A DNA stretch of 64,000 nt from an uncultured Alphaproteobacteria bacterium (GTDB lineage Bacteria > Pseudomonadota > Alphaproteobacteria > HIMB59 > GCA-002718135): positions 1 through 64,000 of the forward strand of contig CACNKX010000003.1 in the NCBI GenBank assembly GCA_902621165.1, given 5' to 3'. Positions 48,022 through 56,485 of this stretch are shown piece by piece. The stretch's first letter is position 1. Each line of letters opens with the position of its first letter. A program made the position numbers and the translations under genes. The notes under the pieces were generated by a model. That model was not told the origin of the DNA. It worked only from the letters and a program-made list of their open reading frames with translations, and ran no database searches.

Positions 48022-49026
48022 TTAGAGGTAATGGGCTTTATCTTTGATACGAGCCATTACTTCCTTAGTGGCTTCTTCAGATCCATCATGGAACGTGCCC
48101 ATTAATTTATCTAAAAAACTAGTATTTCCACCTGAGTAATTACATTCAAAATATTTATGATGAATATAATGCATATAATCACCTGTTGGAATTGATACAC
48201 CATTTTTGAAAGTCATTTTTTCATATCCTGTATGTCCAGGTGTAGGTGCTAAACCAGCATGAAATACATGATACATCGCAACAAGAGGATGTGAAGGGAT
48301 TATCCAATGAACTAAGATACCTGAAAAATAGAGTATATGCTCTATTGGATGCATAGACATACCTGACCAAGCACCTGTATTTGTATTACGGTGGTGCACT
48401 TTATGTGCAATTTTATAAAGAGGTGCCCAGTGCAATAGTCTATGAGTTAAGTAAAAATGTGCGTCTCTTATAAATGGAACAAGAAAGAACATAAAACAAC
48501 AATATATTGGATACGCCTCCCAGCTTACATATGGGATTATTTGGTTTGCAAATGCCCAAAATGTAATTACTTCATAAGCTGTCCATAATGGAATAGCACT
48601 ACAAAAAGTATAGAATAGGTTATCTTTAGTCTGATCATTAAATAAAAAAGTTGAGTTATTTTTTTCTAGAGGTCGTGGGTTATATTTAAATGAAGTTCCT
48701 TGTGTCTTCAGTCTTAAATGAAAGAAGCCTGTCCAAAGTAAAATAATAACTGCATTTCTGAAAAATATATAGGATATCCATCCTATTTCAAAAGTCTTCA
48801 TTGTCTCTAAAGAAGGAGTCAAAAAAAGATATGTAGCAACTGTTATTGCTGCGAAAACAAAAGTCCATGGAAAAAAAATTCCAGGAAATTTAAAAAAATA
48901 CTTTAAAAATTTTATCGGGTTAAAAAATATATCTTTAGGTGGGTTAATACTAATTGTGCCAAAAGGTTTCCAATGGCCTCTTTTATCTCTTGTACCAAAA
49001 TCATTATCATTTAGTTGATTTCCCAT
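48022..49026 (-). CDS. Sterol desaturase / fatty acid hydroxylase family membrane protein
   Basis: Integral membrane di-iron oxygenase of 334 residues with four or five hydrophobic segments. The histidine clusters are HFYLTHRLLH (H-x4-H), HKVHHRN (H-x2-HH) and HYIHHKYF (H-x2-HH). A central SGMSMHPIEHILYF also matches the superfamily. It is the last gene of the six-gene oxygenase operon, 38 bases after the second desaturase. The substrate is unknown. In this setting it may add a hydroxyl group to the same compound or lipid. Confidence 0.83.
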   Translation of the reverse strand: MGNQLNDNDFGTRDKRGHWKPFGTISINPPKDIFFNPIKFLKYFFKFPGIFFPWTFVFAAITVATYLFLTPSLETMKTFEIGWISYIFFRNAVIILLWTGFFHLRLKTQGTSFKYNPRPLEKNNSTFLFNDQTKDNLFYTFCSAIPLWTAYEVITFWAFANQIIPYVSWEAYPIYCCFMFFLVPFIRDAHFYLTHRLLHWAPLYKIAHKVHHRNTNTGAWSGMSMHPIEHILYFSGILVHWIIPSHPLVAMYHVFHAGLAPTPGHTGYEKMTFKNGVSIPTGDYMHYIHHKYFECNYSGGNTSFLDKLMGTFHDGSEEATKEVMARIKDKAHYL

Positions 49027-49064
49027 GCTTCATTTATAGTATATTTTGAGTAAAAAAAAAGAGA

Positions 49065-50081
49065 CTAAATTGTCGTATCTGGAACCTTCACATCAATAAA
49101 ATAATTTTTATCTTTAGATTGCTTAAATATTGCTGGGATTATTGATCTATAAGCAGAAATTATTCCGTTATGAGGTTCTGGCATTTGATTTTTAACTATT
49201 TTGTGAAATTTTTTTAAATTATGGCATGGGATTTTTGGGAAAATGTGGTGCTCAATATGATACTCCATGTTTGAATACAAAAAACTAAAAAAAGGATTCA
49301 TAATAACGGTTCTTGTACTTTTTCTATGATCTTTAATATTATCAGCTAATCCAGCATGTTGAGTCATGCCGCATATCATTAATATAGTATTACCATAAAA
49401 TGGAGGTAAAATTATCATTATAATTGGTAGCCATGATTGTAACAAAAAAGAACATAAAATTACGAGCAACCAAAAACTTAAATATAATCTTGAACTATTA
49501 ATAATTTTTTTTATCTCCTTTTCAGGTACTGTAACTTTTACAACAGGAGTAATTATCCCAAATGAATGTTTAATAATTTCAAAATGTGTAAAATGTCTAA
49601 TTTTTTGAATATTAATTATTGGACCAAGAGGTAAAAAATTTAAAAGAAATCTAATAGGCTCTGTTGGTTTGGGACTATTATTTTCGTAATCGTACACCTC
49701 TTCATGTGTAAATATAGTGTAAGTATGATGATGAAAATGACTCCACTTCCATCTAACTGCTTCAAAACCACCGAGTAAAGAAGTTATATGATAAAAAAGT
49801 TTATTTAACGCTCTTGTTTTAAAATATGTTTCGTGATTTGTTTCATGTTGAATGCTTATGATTTTACAATAGAAAATATTTCCATAAAGCAAAAGAGCAG
49901 GTATTGACCATAAAGTACCCCAACTTAGAATACACAGATATCCACTTAATATTAGAGCAACGATAAATATGGATATATCTAATAAACCTTTTGTATCAGA
50001 TCTCTTAGAAAGTTCCTTTAAAGTTTTCTTATCAATTTTTGGTTTATACCAAGTTTTTAAATCAACTTCACCTGCAAACAT
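49065..50081 (-). CDS. Membrane fatty-acid-desaturase-family oxygenase, copy 2 (MocD-like)
   Basis: Di-iron membrane oxygenase of 338 residues and paralogue of the gene at 52537-53523. The three histidine boxes are HETNH, SHFHHHTYT and EYHIEHHIFP, on a background of four to six hydrophobic segments. It could be a lipid desaturase or a hydroxylase/demethylase. Its tight place in one operon with a Rieske ferredoxin, its reductase and a paralogue argues that both copies draw electrons from that pair. Three bases separate it from the PanB-like gene. From memory, rhizobial MocD is the closest named relative in such a setting. Confidence 0.8.
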   Translation of the reverse strand: MFAGEVDLKTWYKPKIDKKTLKELSKRSDTKGLLDISIFIVALILSGYLCILSWGTLWSIPALLLYGNIFYCKIISIQHETNHETYFKTRALNKLFYHITSLLGGFEAVRWKWSHFHHHTYTIFTHEEVYDYENNSPKPTEPIRFLLNFLPLGPIINIQKIRHFTHFEIIKHSFGIITPVVKVTVPEKEIKKIINSSRLYLSFWLLVILCSFLLQSWLPIIMIILPPFYGNTILMICGMTQHAGLADNIKDHRKSTRTVIMNPFFSFLYSNMEYHIEHHIFPKIPCHNLKKFHKIVKNQMPEPHNGIISAYRSIIPAIFKQSKDKNYFIDVKVPDTTI

Positions 50082-50084
50082 TAA

Positions 50085-50912
50085 TCAAAATTTTTCTGAA
50101 AGCTTTAAAAATTTTTCAAATTCACTTTCATCAATGTTAACTGTGATTTTAGGATCATTAAATTTTTTGTTTACCGTATCATCGTGAAACTCTTTGAATG
50201 CACTTACTCTTTCAGCTTGTAATTTTGCAAATTCTTTTTTAAAATCTCTATAAATTCGCGCATGTCTTGGAATTTTTCCTTGGGTATATCCAAGTACATC
50301 ATTAGCAAATAAATATTGCCCATCACATCCAGAACCACTTCCCATTGAGAGAGTCATGATATCAACTTTTTTTGTAATAACTTCTGCAACTTTTGGAGGA
50401 ACTACTTCAAGTTCAACTCCGATAGCCCCCGCTTCTTGTAACTCAAGAGTATGTTCTAAAATTCTAACGGCTTTATCAGCAGTTTTACCTTGTGCAACAA
50501 ATCCTCCAATCCAAGTAGCATTTCCTGGAACTAATCCAACATGACTATTAATTGGAACATACTCATCTCTTAATGCTCTAATCCATTTGTAACTCCAATT
50601 ACCACCATAGATAACATCTGCGCCAATGTCTAAATACTTGTGTGATAGTTTCATTGCTTCGTATTCAGAAGCTACTCTTACTGCCCCTCCGGATTGCATA
50701 AAGCAAGTTGGTGCAGCCTCGCGAATTCGCTTAAGCTCATCAAAAGAATTGTAAATACCAAATTGTGGAGCATCATGAGAAGTACAAATCATGTCAATGC
50801 CAGCCTCTTCAGCTGCTGCAGCTTCATCAGCATTATGTACAAACATAACACTTAGTTGTCTTTTACCTTTGCATTGCAAATAGTCGTAAACTGTAAGTTT
50901 TTTTCTGCTCAT
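50085..50912 (-). CDS. PanB-like (ketopantoate hydroxymethyltransferase family) protein
   Basis: TIM-barrel protein of 275 residues of the PEP-mutase/PanB superfamily. The C-terminal half has GVELEVVPPKVAEVIT, GSGSGCDGQYLFANDVLG and INSHVGLVPGN, all clear PanB signatures. But the metal-binding segment, normally VGDSLG, reads CTSHDAPQFG, and the region with the catalytic lysine (usually VKxEGG) reads ADVIYGGN. It is therefore probably not ketopantoate hydroxymethyltransferase itself. It may carry out another aldol-type or lyase step on the product of the neighbouring oxygenases. It sits in the middle of the oxygenase operon. Confidence 0.72.
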   Translation of the reverse strand: MSRKKLTVYDYLQCKGKRQLSVMFVHNADEAAAAEEAGIDMICTSHDAPQFGIYNSFDELKRIREAAPTCFMQSGGAVRVASEYEAMKLSHKYLDIGADVIYGGNWSYKWIRALRDEYVPINSHVGLVPGNATWIGGFVAQGKTADKAVRILEHTLELQEAGAIGVELEVVPPKVAEVITKKVDIMTLSMGSGSGCDGQYLFANDVLGYTQGKIPRHARIYRDFKKEFAKLQAERVSAFKEFHDDTVNKKFNDPKITVNIDESEFEKFLKLSEKF

Positions 50913-50931
50913 AAAATCTCCAAAAAAATAG

Positions 50932-51249
50932 TTAATCTATCTTAATGAAAATTTTGTTATTATCAACTTTAACTGGGTATGTTTTTAAATCCTCACACGC
51001 TGGGGGGCTTAGGGCTTCACCAGATTTAATATTAAAAATTCCTTGGTGCATTGGACATTCAATTTCATCATCCATAACCAAACCATCTTCAAGGTGTACA
51101 GCCTCGTGTGTACAAATTCCATCAGTAGCATAAAAACCATCTGTTAGCTTATACACACAAAAAGTTTTATCTTGATGGTCAAATCTTATGAGATCCTCTT
51201 CTTCAATACTATCTGTAGACCCTACTTCAATCCAATTTTCCTCAGACAT
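50932..51249 (-). CDS. Rieske [2Fe-2S] ferredoxin (MocE-like)
   Basis: Small soluble electron carrier of 105 residues. The cluster is bound by C46-T-H48 and C65-P-M-H68, the two-Cys two-His Rieske pattern, in a protein of the size of bacterial dioxygenase ferredoxins. It most likely receives electrons from the FAD reductase encoded just before it and passes them to the membrane di-iron oxygenases of the same operon. MocE of rhizobia is a comparable protein. Confidence 0.9.
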   Translation of the reverse strand: MSEENWIEVGSTDSIEEEDLIRFDHQDKTFCVYKLTDGFYATDGICTHEAVHLEDGLVMDDEIECPMHQGIFNIKSGEALSPPACEDLKTYPVKVDNNKIFIKID

Positions 51250-51301
51250 AAATTGTATATAATATCTATTTTATGAAAATAAATATAAAATAATCAAAAT
51301 A

Positions 51302-52531
51302 TTATTTTTGTATGAGTTTATTTAATTTTTGATTTTGGTCTGAGAGAATTTGTTTATCTACAATGGTATTTTTTTCACTTAATTTAGAAGTAATTCTAAT
51401 GTCGCGACCAATTTTTCCTGCAATTCCTAGACCACATGCACCTCTTATTATTTTATTTTTTAGAAAAAAATAAATTACACCATTATTAATATCATTACCT
51501 CTTTCAATGATTTCATCAAAATCATTACAAATACCAGTCAGTTGAAGATTCAAATTAAATTGATCAGACCACATCCAAGGAATTGAAGTATATTCTGTTT
51601 TTACTCCAGCAATATTTTTTCCAGCACATATTCCATGATTTTGTGCATGTTGATAAGACTCAAGTCGCATATTTCTTTCATATAATGGATGATAAAAATT
51701 AGATACGTCACCTGCTGCATAAACATCTTTAATAGAAGTTTCACAAAATTGATTAGTAACTATACCATTATCAAGCTTTAAATTTGTATTTTCAAATAAC
51801 TTTACAGTCGGGGTTGAGCCTATACCTGCAATTATAAAATCTGTTTCTATTAAAGAATTATCATTTAATAAAATTTCATAATCGCCATTTTTTTTAGTTA
51901 TTTTTTCTATCTGTTTATTTAATATTATTTCATTTCCATGTTCTATATGAGTGTTTTGAACTAAATCAGCAATTTGCTTAGGTATAATTCTTCCCATAAG
52001 TTGATTACCTATTTCAATAACAATTACTTTCTTTTGAAGCTGAGATAAAGATGAGGCAATTTCTAAGCCAATGAAACCACCGCCAATAATTGTTATTTTA
52101 TTTTTATTTGAAACTAATTCTTTAATTTTTTTGGCTTCTTCTAAATTTCTTAAATAATAAATATCATTCTTTAAATTATTATTTAAAGTAAGTTTTTTAT
52201 TTTCAGAACCTGTTGAAATAAGCAGACTATCATAAATGTAAACATCATCATTTTTTGTAAAAAGTTTTTTATTTTCAAAATCAACTTTAGTAATTGATAT
52301 ATTTTCAAATTGTATATTTTCATTTTTTAGTACGTCGCTAGAATGAAAACAAAGATCTTCTTCTTTTTTTTTATCTAGCAAAAAATCTTTAGATAAAGGA
52401 GGTCTTTCGTATGGTAATAAATTTTCTTCACCTAAAATTTTAATATTTGATTTTGAATCATTTTGTCTGATCTCTCTAGCAGCATAGATTCCGGCTTGAC
52501 CAGCACCTAAAATTATAATGTTATTTTTCAC
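51302..52531 (-). CDS. NAD(P)H-dependent ferredoxin reductase (FAD), MocF-like
   Basis: Flavoprotein of 409 residues of the rubredoxin / Rieske-ferredoxin reductase family. The FAD motif IILGAGQAGIYAARE is at the N-terminus, the NADH motif TIIGGGFIGLEIASSL near residue 150, and the second FAD motif VYAAGDVSNFYHP near 270. A Reductase_C-type domain follows. It is 5 bases after the first desaturase and 52 bases before the Rieske gene, so the three probably form one electron-transfer chain. Confidence 0.9.
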   Translation of the reverse strand: MKNNIIILGAGQAGIYAAREIRQNDSKSNIKILGEENLLPYERPPLSKDFLLDKKKEEDLCFHSSDVLKNENIQFENISITKVDFENKKLFTKNDDVYIYDSLLISTGSENKKLTLNNNLKNDIYYLRNLEEAKKIKELVSNKNKITIIGGGFIGLEIASSLSQLQKKVIVIEIGNQLMGRIIPKQIADLVQNTHIEHGNEIILNKQIEKITKKNGDYEILLNDNSLIETDFIIAGIGSTPTVKLFENTNLKLDNGIVTNQFCETSIKDVYAAGDVSNFYHPLYERNMRLESYQHAQNHGICAGKNIAGVKTEYTSIPWMWSDQFNLNLQLTGICNDFDEIIERGNDINNGVIYFFLKNKIIRGACGLGIAGKIGRDIRITSKLSEKNTIVDKQILSDQNQKLNKLIQK

Positions 52532-52536
52532 TCAGT

Positions 52537-53523
52537 CTAAGCGTTGCTTGGAACAGATAATGGAATTTGATAGTCAGGATTTTTTGCTTGTTTTATGAGT
52601 GCTGGAATAATTTCTTTATAAGCCCCAAGAAGACCTTTTCTGGCAGGTGGTAATTGATCTTTAATCATAGCATGCAGCTTAGGTAAGTTATGTGAGGGAA
52701 CTTGAGGGAACATATGGTGCTCAACATGATATTCCATATGCCAATATAAAAAACTCAAAACTGGATTTAAATATACTGTTCTAGTTGTATACCTATGGTC
52801 TCTTTTATCTTCTCTAAGTCCTGCGTGTTGAGTAAGACCCATAAGCATAACAAGGGTCTTTCCATAAAAATTAGGCAATAAAACATATAGAACTGGAAGC
52901 CAACTTTGAAAGTAAACTGAAGAAGCTATACTAATTATCCAAATAGAAAGATGACTCCACGCAGATAATCTACATTTCCATCTTTCATTTTCGGGAATAC
53001 AAACTTTCATTACATCAGTGGTTACACCAAATGCATGTTTTATAGTTTCCCATTGAAGAGAATTTTTAAAGAAAATAAAACCAGAGAATGGAATGTAATG
53101 TGAGAAAAAAACAATTAAATCAGTTGGTTTTTTTACGTGTATTTCAAAATCTACAGGATCATTAAATTGAGTGTAAGTATGATGATGATAGTGAGAATAT
53201 CTCCATCTGATAGGTTCAAAATTATCCATGAAACTAGCAATATAATAAAAGAAATCATTCCAGAATTTAGATTTAAAAGCAGTCCTGTGACCAGTTTCAT
53301 GCCATATAGCATCGCTGCATCCCCAAATATTTCCGTATATTATAAAAAATAATAATGACCACCAAGTGCCCCAAGTGACATAAGCAAGATATCCAAAAAA
53401 AAACAGAGATGAAAAATAAATAATCATATGCTTGAAACCCTGCCAATCAGATTTCTTGCATAACTGCTTGAATTCTTTTTTATCTATATTTGCTCGATAC
53501 CATTTACCTAAATCAACATCCAT
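52537..53523 (-). CDS. Membrane fatty-acid-desaturase-family oxygenase, copy 1 (MocD-like)
   Basis: Di-iron membrane oxygenase of about 328 residues and the first gene of the six-gene operon. Histidine boxes are HETGH (in DAIWHETGHR), HYHHHTYT and EYHVEHHMFP, with membrane segments between them. It aligns along its whole length with the copy at 49065-50081. The start at ATG 53523 matches the paralogue's N-terminus; a GTG five codons earlier is the other choice. The operon promoter must lie in the gap shared with the sugar transporter. It could hydroxylate or demethylate a small molecule or desaturate a lipid. Confidence 0.82.
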   Translation of the reverse strand: MDVDLGKWYRANIDKKEFKQLCKKSDWQGFKHMIIYFSSLFFFGYLAYVTWGTWWSLLFFIIYGNIWGCSDAIWHETGHRTAFKSKFWNDFFYYIASFMDNFEPIRWRYSHYHHHTYTQFNDPVDFEIHVKKPTDLIVFFSHYIPFSGFIFFKNSLQWETIKHAFGVTTDVMKVCIPENERWKCRLSAWSHLSIWIISIASSVYFQSWLPVLYVLLPNFYGKTLVMLMGLTQHAGLREDKRDHRYTTRTVYLNPVLSFLYWHMEYHVEHHMFPQVPSHNLPKLHAMIKDQLPPARKGLLGAYKEIIPALIKQAKNPDYQIPLSVPSNA

Positions 53524-53712
53524 AATGAAAAATAGCACTTTTTGATAATCATATAAATATAAAAATTGCTTTAAATTGGTAAATAAGTGCGACTATTTTA
53601 TCTATCAAAAGAAAGAGGGATTTAATTTGTAATAAGATCTTTAATACTTTAATTTAATTGTATTATTGATTTATTTACTTATAAATTAATGCATAAATTA
53701 TTTGGAGGAATT
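53524..53712. promoter_or_regulatory. Divergent promoter region between oxygenase operon and sugar ABC transporter
   Basis: About 190 bases without a gene. On plus, TTGTAT (53658-53663) and TATAAA (53680-53685), 16 bases apart, form a possible promoter for the transporter. A strong ribosome site GGAGG at 53704-53708 serves the ATG at 53713. No clear operator or riboswitch fold was seen. The shared region is a natural place for joint control of both operons. Confidence 0.4.
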
Positions 53713-54693
53713 ATGAAAAAAATCTTTGCTGTCATTGCTTTATTTTTTGCTTTCGCATCTACTTCAGCAGTAGCAAAAAATGATTACAGCTGTGATAAGA
53801 AATTTATATTTTTCCCAGGTGGTCCTGAAGGTGGACCATTTGGAACTATCGTTTACAATGGTGCAGTAGCTGCTGCTGAACACACTGGTTGTGAAGTAGA
53901 TTACTACTGGTCACAGTGGAACTCAGAAATCATGATTAAACAATTTAAAGAAGCTGTTGCTTTACAGCCTGATGGAATTGCAATCTATGGTTTTCCAGGA
54001 GATGCTGCTATGAGACCTATCATTCAAGAAGCTAGAGAAATGGGTATAGTAATTACTACTATGAATACACCTCTTCCTGATCTTGAATCAGAATATAAAA
54101 CTGAAGGATTTGGTTATGCAGGTGCAGATCTATTCGATGCTGGATTTAATCTAGGTAAAAAAGCTGTTGAAGTTTGTGGTCTACAAGCTGGAGATAAAGC
54201 TTTTATCTGGGGTCTTGCAAGTATGCCAAACAGAGGAGAAAGAACTAAAGGTGCAATAGCTGGTGTTGAAGCAGCAGGTGTTGAAGTAGTTTATCAAGAA
54301 ATTCCTGATAATGTAAACTCAGATGCATCTCAAGGAACTCCTATGTACGTTGCTACTTATAGTGCAAATCCTGATATCAAAATGGCTATTACAGATCATG
54401 GTGGATTAACTGCAAGTTTACCAACATATATGAAGGCCGCAGGTCATGGTACTGAAGAAGTATGTGGTGCTGGATTTGATTTATCAGCTCCAATTGTTGA
54501 TGGAATTAATTCTGGATACATTGACGTTGTAATTGATCAACAACCATTTATCCAAGGATATATGCCAATTGTTCAGTTATTCCTAAGTACAAAATATGGA
54601 ATGGCTGGATTAGCAATGGATACTGGTGCTGCATTTGTTACAGCTGATAACGTTGATGCTGTTGCTCCATTAGCAGCAGTACAAATCAGATAA
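53713..54693 (+). CDS. Sugar ABC transporter periplasmic binding protein (ribose/MocB type)
   Basis: Peripla_BP_4 family sugar-binding protein of 326 residues. A signal peptide (FAVIALFFAFASTSAVA) is followed by FIFFPGGPEGGPFG, the first binding loop. Further loops QPDGIAIYGFPGD and VVIDQQPFIQGYMP are typical of ribose/xylose/allose binding proteins. The start at 53713 is set by GGAGG four bases upstream and by the signal peptide; an ATG 24 bases earlier lacks both. A terminator-like hairpin after the gene would raise its level over the ATPase. The ligand is unknown; MocB of rhizobia belongs to the same family. Confidence 0.9.
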   Translation: MKKIFAVIALFFAFASTSAVAKNDYSCDKKFIFFPGGPEGGPFGTIVYNGAVAAAEHTGCEVDYYWSQWNSEIMIKQFKEAVALQPDGIAIYGFPGDAAMRPIIQEAREMGIVITTMNTPLPDLESEYKTEGFGYAGADLFDAGFNLGKKAVEVCGLQAGDKAFIWGLASMPNRGERTKGAIAGVEAAGVEVVYQEIPDNVNSDASQGTPMYVATYSANPDIKMAITDHGGLTASLPTYMKAAGHGTEEVCGAGFDLSAPIVDGINSGYIDVVIDQQPFIQGYMPIVQLFLSTKYGMAGLAMDTGAAFVTADNVDAVAPLAAVQIR

Positions 54694-54707
54694 ATTAAAT
54701 ATTATAG

Positions 54708-54739
54708 CCTGCCTTATTTTATAAGGCAGGTTTATTTTT
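54708..54739 (+). terminator. Intercistronic hairpin after the binding-protein gene
   Basis: A perfect ten-base stem (54708-54717 with 54721-54730, CCTGCCTTAT and its complement) with a TTT loop is followed by TTTATTTTT and then directly by the next ATG. It looks like a leaky terminator or 3-prime mRNA protector, the usual way to make more binding protein than ATPase. Confidence 0.75.
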
Positions 54740-55507
54740 ATGGCTGAAGAACTCTTAAAATTACAAAATATTTACAAAAACTTTGGAAATGTAAAAGTTT
54801 TAAAAGATGTGAATATCAAAATAAACAAAGGAGAAGTAGTAGCTTTAATCGGTGATAATGGAGCTGGAAAATCTACACTTATTAAAGTTATAACTGGAGT
54901 TCATAGTCCAAACTCGGGAAAAGTTTTTTTTAAAGAAAAAGAAGTACAAATTAAATCAGTTGCTCAATCTAGAAAAATGGGGATTGAAGCAGTGTATCAA
55001 GAAAGAGCATTATGTGATCAGCAAGAATTATACAGAAATATCTTTGCAGGAAGAGAGATTACAAATTCATTTGGTTTTTTGGATATAAAAAAACAAAGAA
55101 AAGAAGCAGAAAAAATTTTACGCGACTATATAGGCTTTACTTCAAAAGCTATAACAGTTGACTCTCAAGTAATGGGACTTTCTGGTGGTGAAAAACAAGG
55201 TGTAGCTTTTGGTAGATCATTGTATTTTAATTCTGATTTAATCGTATTAGATGAACCAACAATGGGATTATCGATACAAGAAACAGAAAAAGTTCTTAAT
55301 TTTGTAAAAGGTTTAAAGAATGAAAACAAATCTGCAATATTTATAGATCATAATATTATACACGTATATGGAGCTGCAGATAGATTTATTATTTTAGATA
55401 GAGGTGAGGTTGTTGGAGAATTTAACAAAGAAGATATTTCAAGAGAAGAACTTGTTCAAAAAATGATTCAACTTCATGAATCAGGAAAAATAAAAGTAGA
55501 AGATTAA
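54740..55507 (+). CDS. Sugar ABC transporter ATPase (single-domain, FrcA type)
   Basis: ABC ATPase of 255 residues with one nucleotide-binding domain. Walker A GDNGAGKST is at 38-46, the signature LSGGEKQ near 150, Walker B LIVLDEPTMG and the switch histidine in FIDHN. RbsA and XylG have two such domains; this half-length form is like rhizobial FrcA and presumably works as a homodimer. It is between the binding-protein and permease genes with no gap to the permease. Confidence 0.92.
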   Translation: MAEELLKLQNIYKNFGNVKVLKDVNIKINKGEVVALIGDNGAGKSTLIKVITGVHSPNSGKVFFKEKEVQIKSVAQSRKMGIEAVYQERALCDQQELYRNIFAGREITNSFGFLDIKKQRKEAEKILRDYIGFTSKAITVDSQVMGLSGGEKQGVAFGRSLYFNSDLIVLDEPTMGLSIQETEKVLNFVKGLKNENKSAIFIDHNIIHVYGAADRFIILDRGEVVGEFNKEDISREELVQKMIQLHESGKIKVED

Positions 55508-56485
55508 ATGAATAATTTATTAAATAGTTATTTTGTAAAAACTCACAAACTTGAAATTAGTATTACTATAATTGCTGTAGTACTATTCCTAATTTATTTT
55601 CTTGGTGCTCCACATGTATTTACAAGATTTCCTATTTATAGAGCTTTTATGCAATCAATGCCTTTTTTTGGAATTATTGCTATATCAGCAACATTTGTTG
55701 TTACACTTGGTGAAATTGATTTATCATTTCCATCTATAGTTGGAATTACATCTCTCATATTTGGAATTATAATGACATCGACTGATGGTAACTTTTTTAT
55801 AGCATTTATTTTGGCAACTTCACTTGGAATGTTTGCTGGATTAGTAAATGGATTACTTGTTACTAAAATTGGTATACCTTCAATAGTTGCCACTATAGGT
55901 ACATTATTTTTTTGGCGTGGATTAGTTAATGTAATTTCTCAAGGTAGCGGTATTGCAATCGTCGATGTAGCAGATGGAACATGGCATCATATGATATTTG
56001 TTGAAAAATTATTTGGAAAAATTCCAATGCAATTTATTTGGTTCATTGTATTAACTGGATTGATGCAATGGGTTTATCGATACCATAAATTTGGAAATCA
56101 TATCCACTTTGTAGGTGATAACAAAGCAAGCGCTCAAATGATGGGAATTAACGTTGATAATGTAAAAATTATTGCTTTTGTTCAACTAGGATTTTTCTCT
56201 GCATTAGCAGGAATTTTTACAATGTATGAAATGTTATATTTCTGGCCTACACAAGGTGAGGGTTTGATGTTAACAACACTAGCAGCCGTCTTTGTTGGTG
56301 GCACTTCAGTCTTTGGTGGTAAAGGTACTATTTTTGGAACTTTTATTGGAGTATTAATTATTGGATCATTAGAATCAGGAATAGTTGCTTTAGGCTTATC
56401 TGGTTTTTATGTAAAATTTATTAACGGACTCATGATTACAGTAGCCGTAACAGTCTACGCTCTAATACAAAGAAGAAAAAGTTAA
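55508..56485 (+). CDS. Sugar ABC transporter permease (RbsC/FrcC type)
   Basis: Inner-membrane permease of 325 residues with eight to ten hydrophobic segments. GEIDLSFPSIVGITSL is the first conserved BPD_transp_2 motif and VFVGGTSVFGGKGTIFGT the second, both close to RbsC/XylH. It completes the transporter and overlaps the convergent SDR gene by 4 bases. Confidence 0.92.
   Translation: MNNLLNSYFVKTHKLEISITIIAVVLFLIYFLGAPHVFTRFPIYRAFMQSMPFFGIIAISATFVVTLGEIDLSFPSIVGITSLIFGIIMTSTDGNFFIAFILATSLGMFAGLVNGLLVTKIGIPSIVATIGTLFFWRGLVNVISQGSGIAIVDVADGTWHHMIFVEKLFGKIPMQFIWFIVLTGLMQWVYRYHKFGNHIHFVGDNKASAQMMGINVDNVKIIAFVQLGFFSALAGIFTMYEMLYFWPTQGEGLMLTTLAAVFVGGTSVFGGKGTIFGTFIGVLIIGSLESGIVALGLSGFYVKFINGLMITVAVTVYALIQRRKS

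Noticed and set aside
50085-50912. Plain panB for pantothenate synthesis.
   Set aside because: Key N-terminal and lysine segments differ from PanB and the operon context is oxygenase-related, so only a PanB-like label is given.
53524-53712. Search for a riboswitch or tRNA in the large divergent gap.
   Set aside because: The stretch is plain AT-rich sequence with only promoter-like hexamers and one ribosome site.
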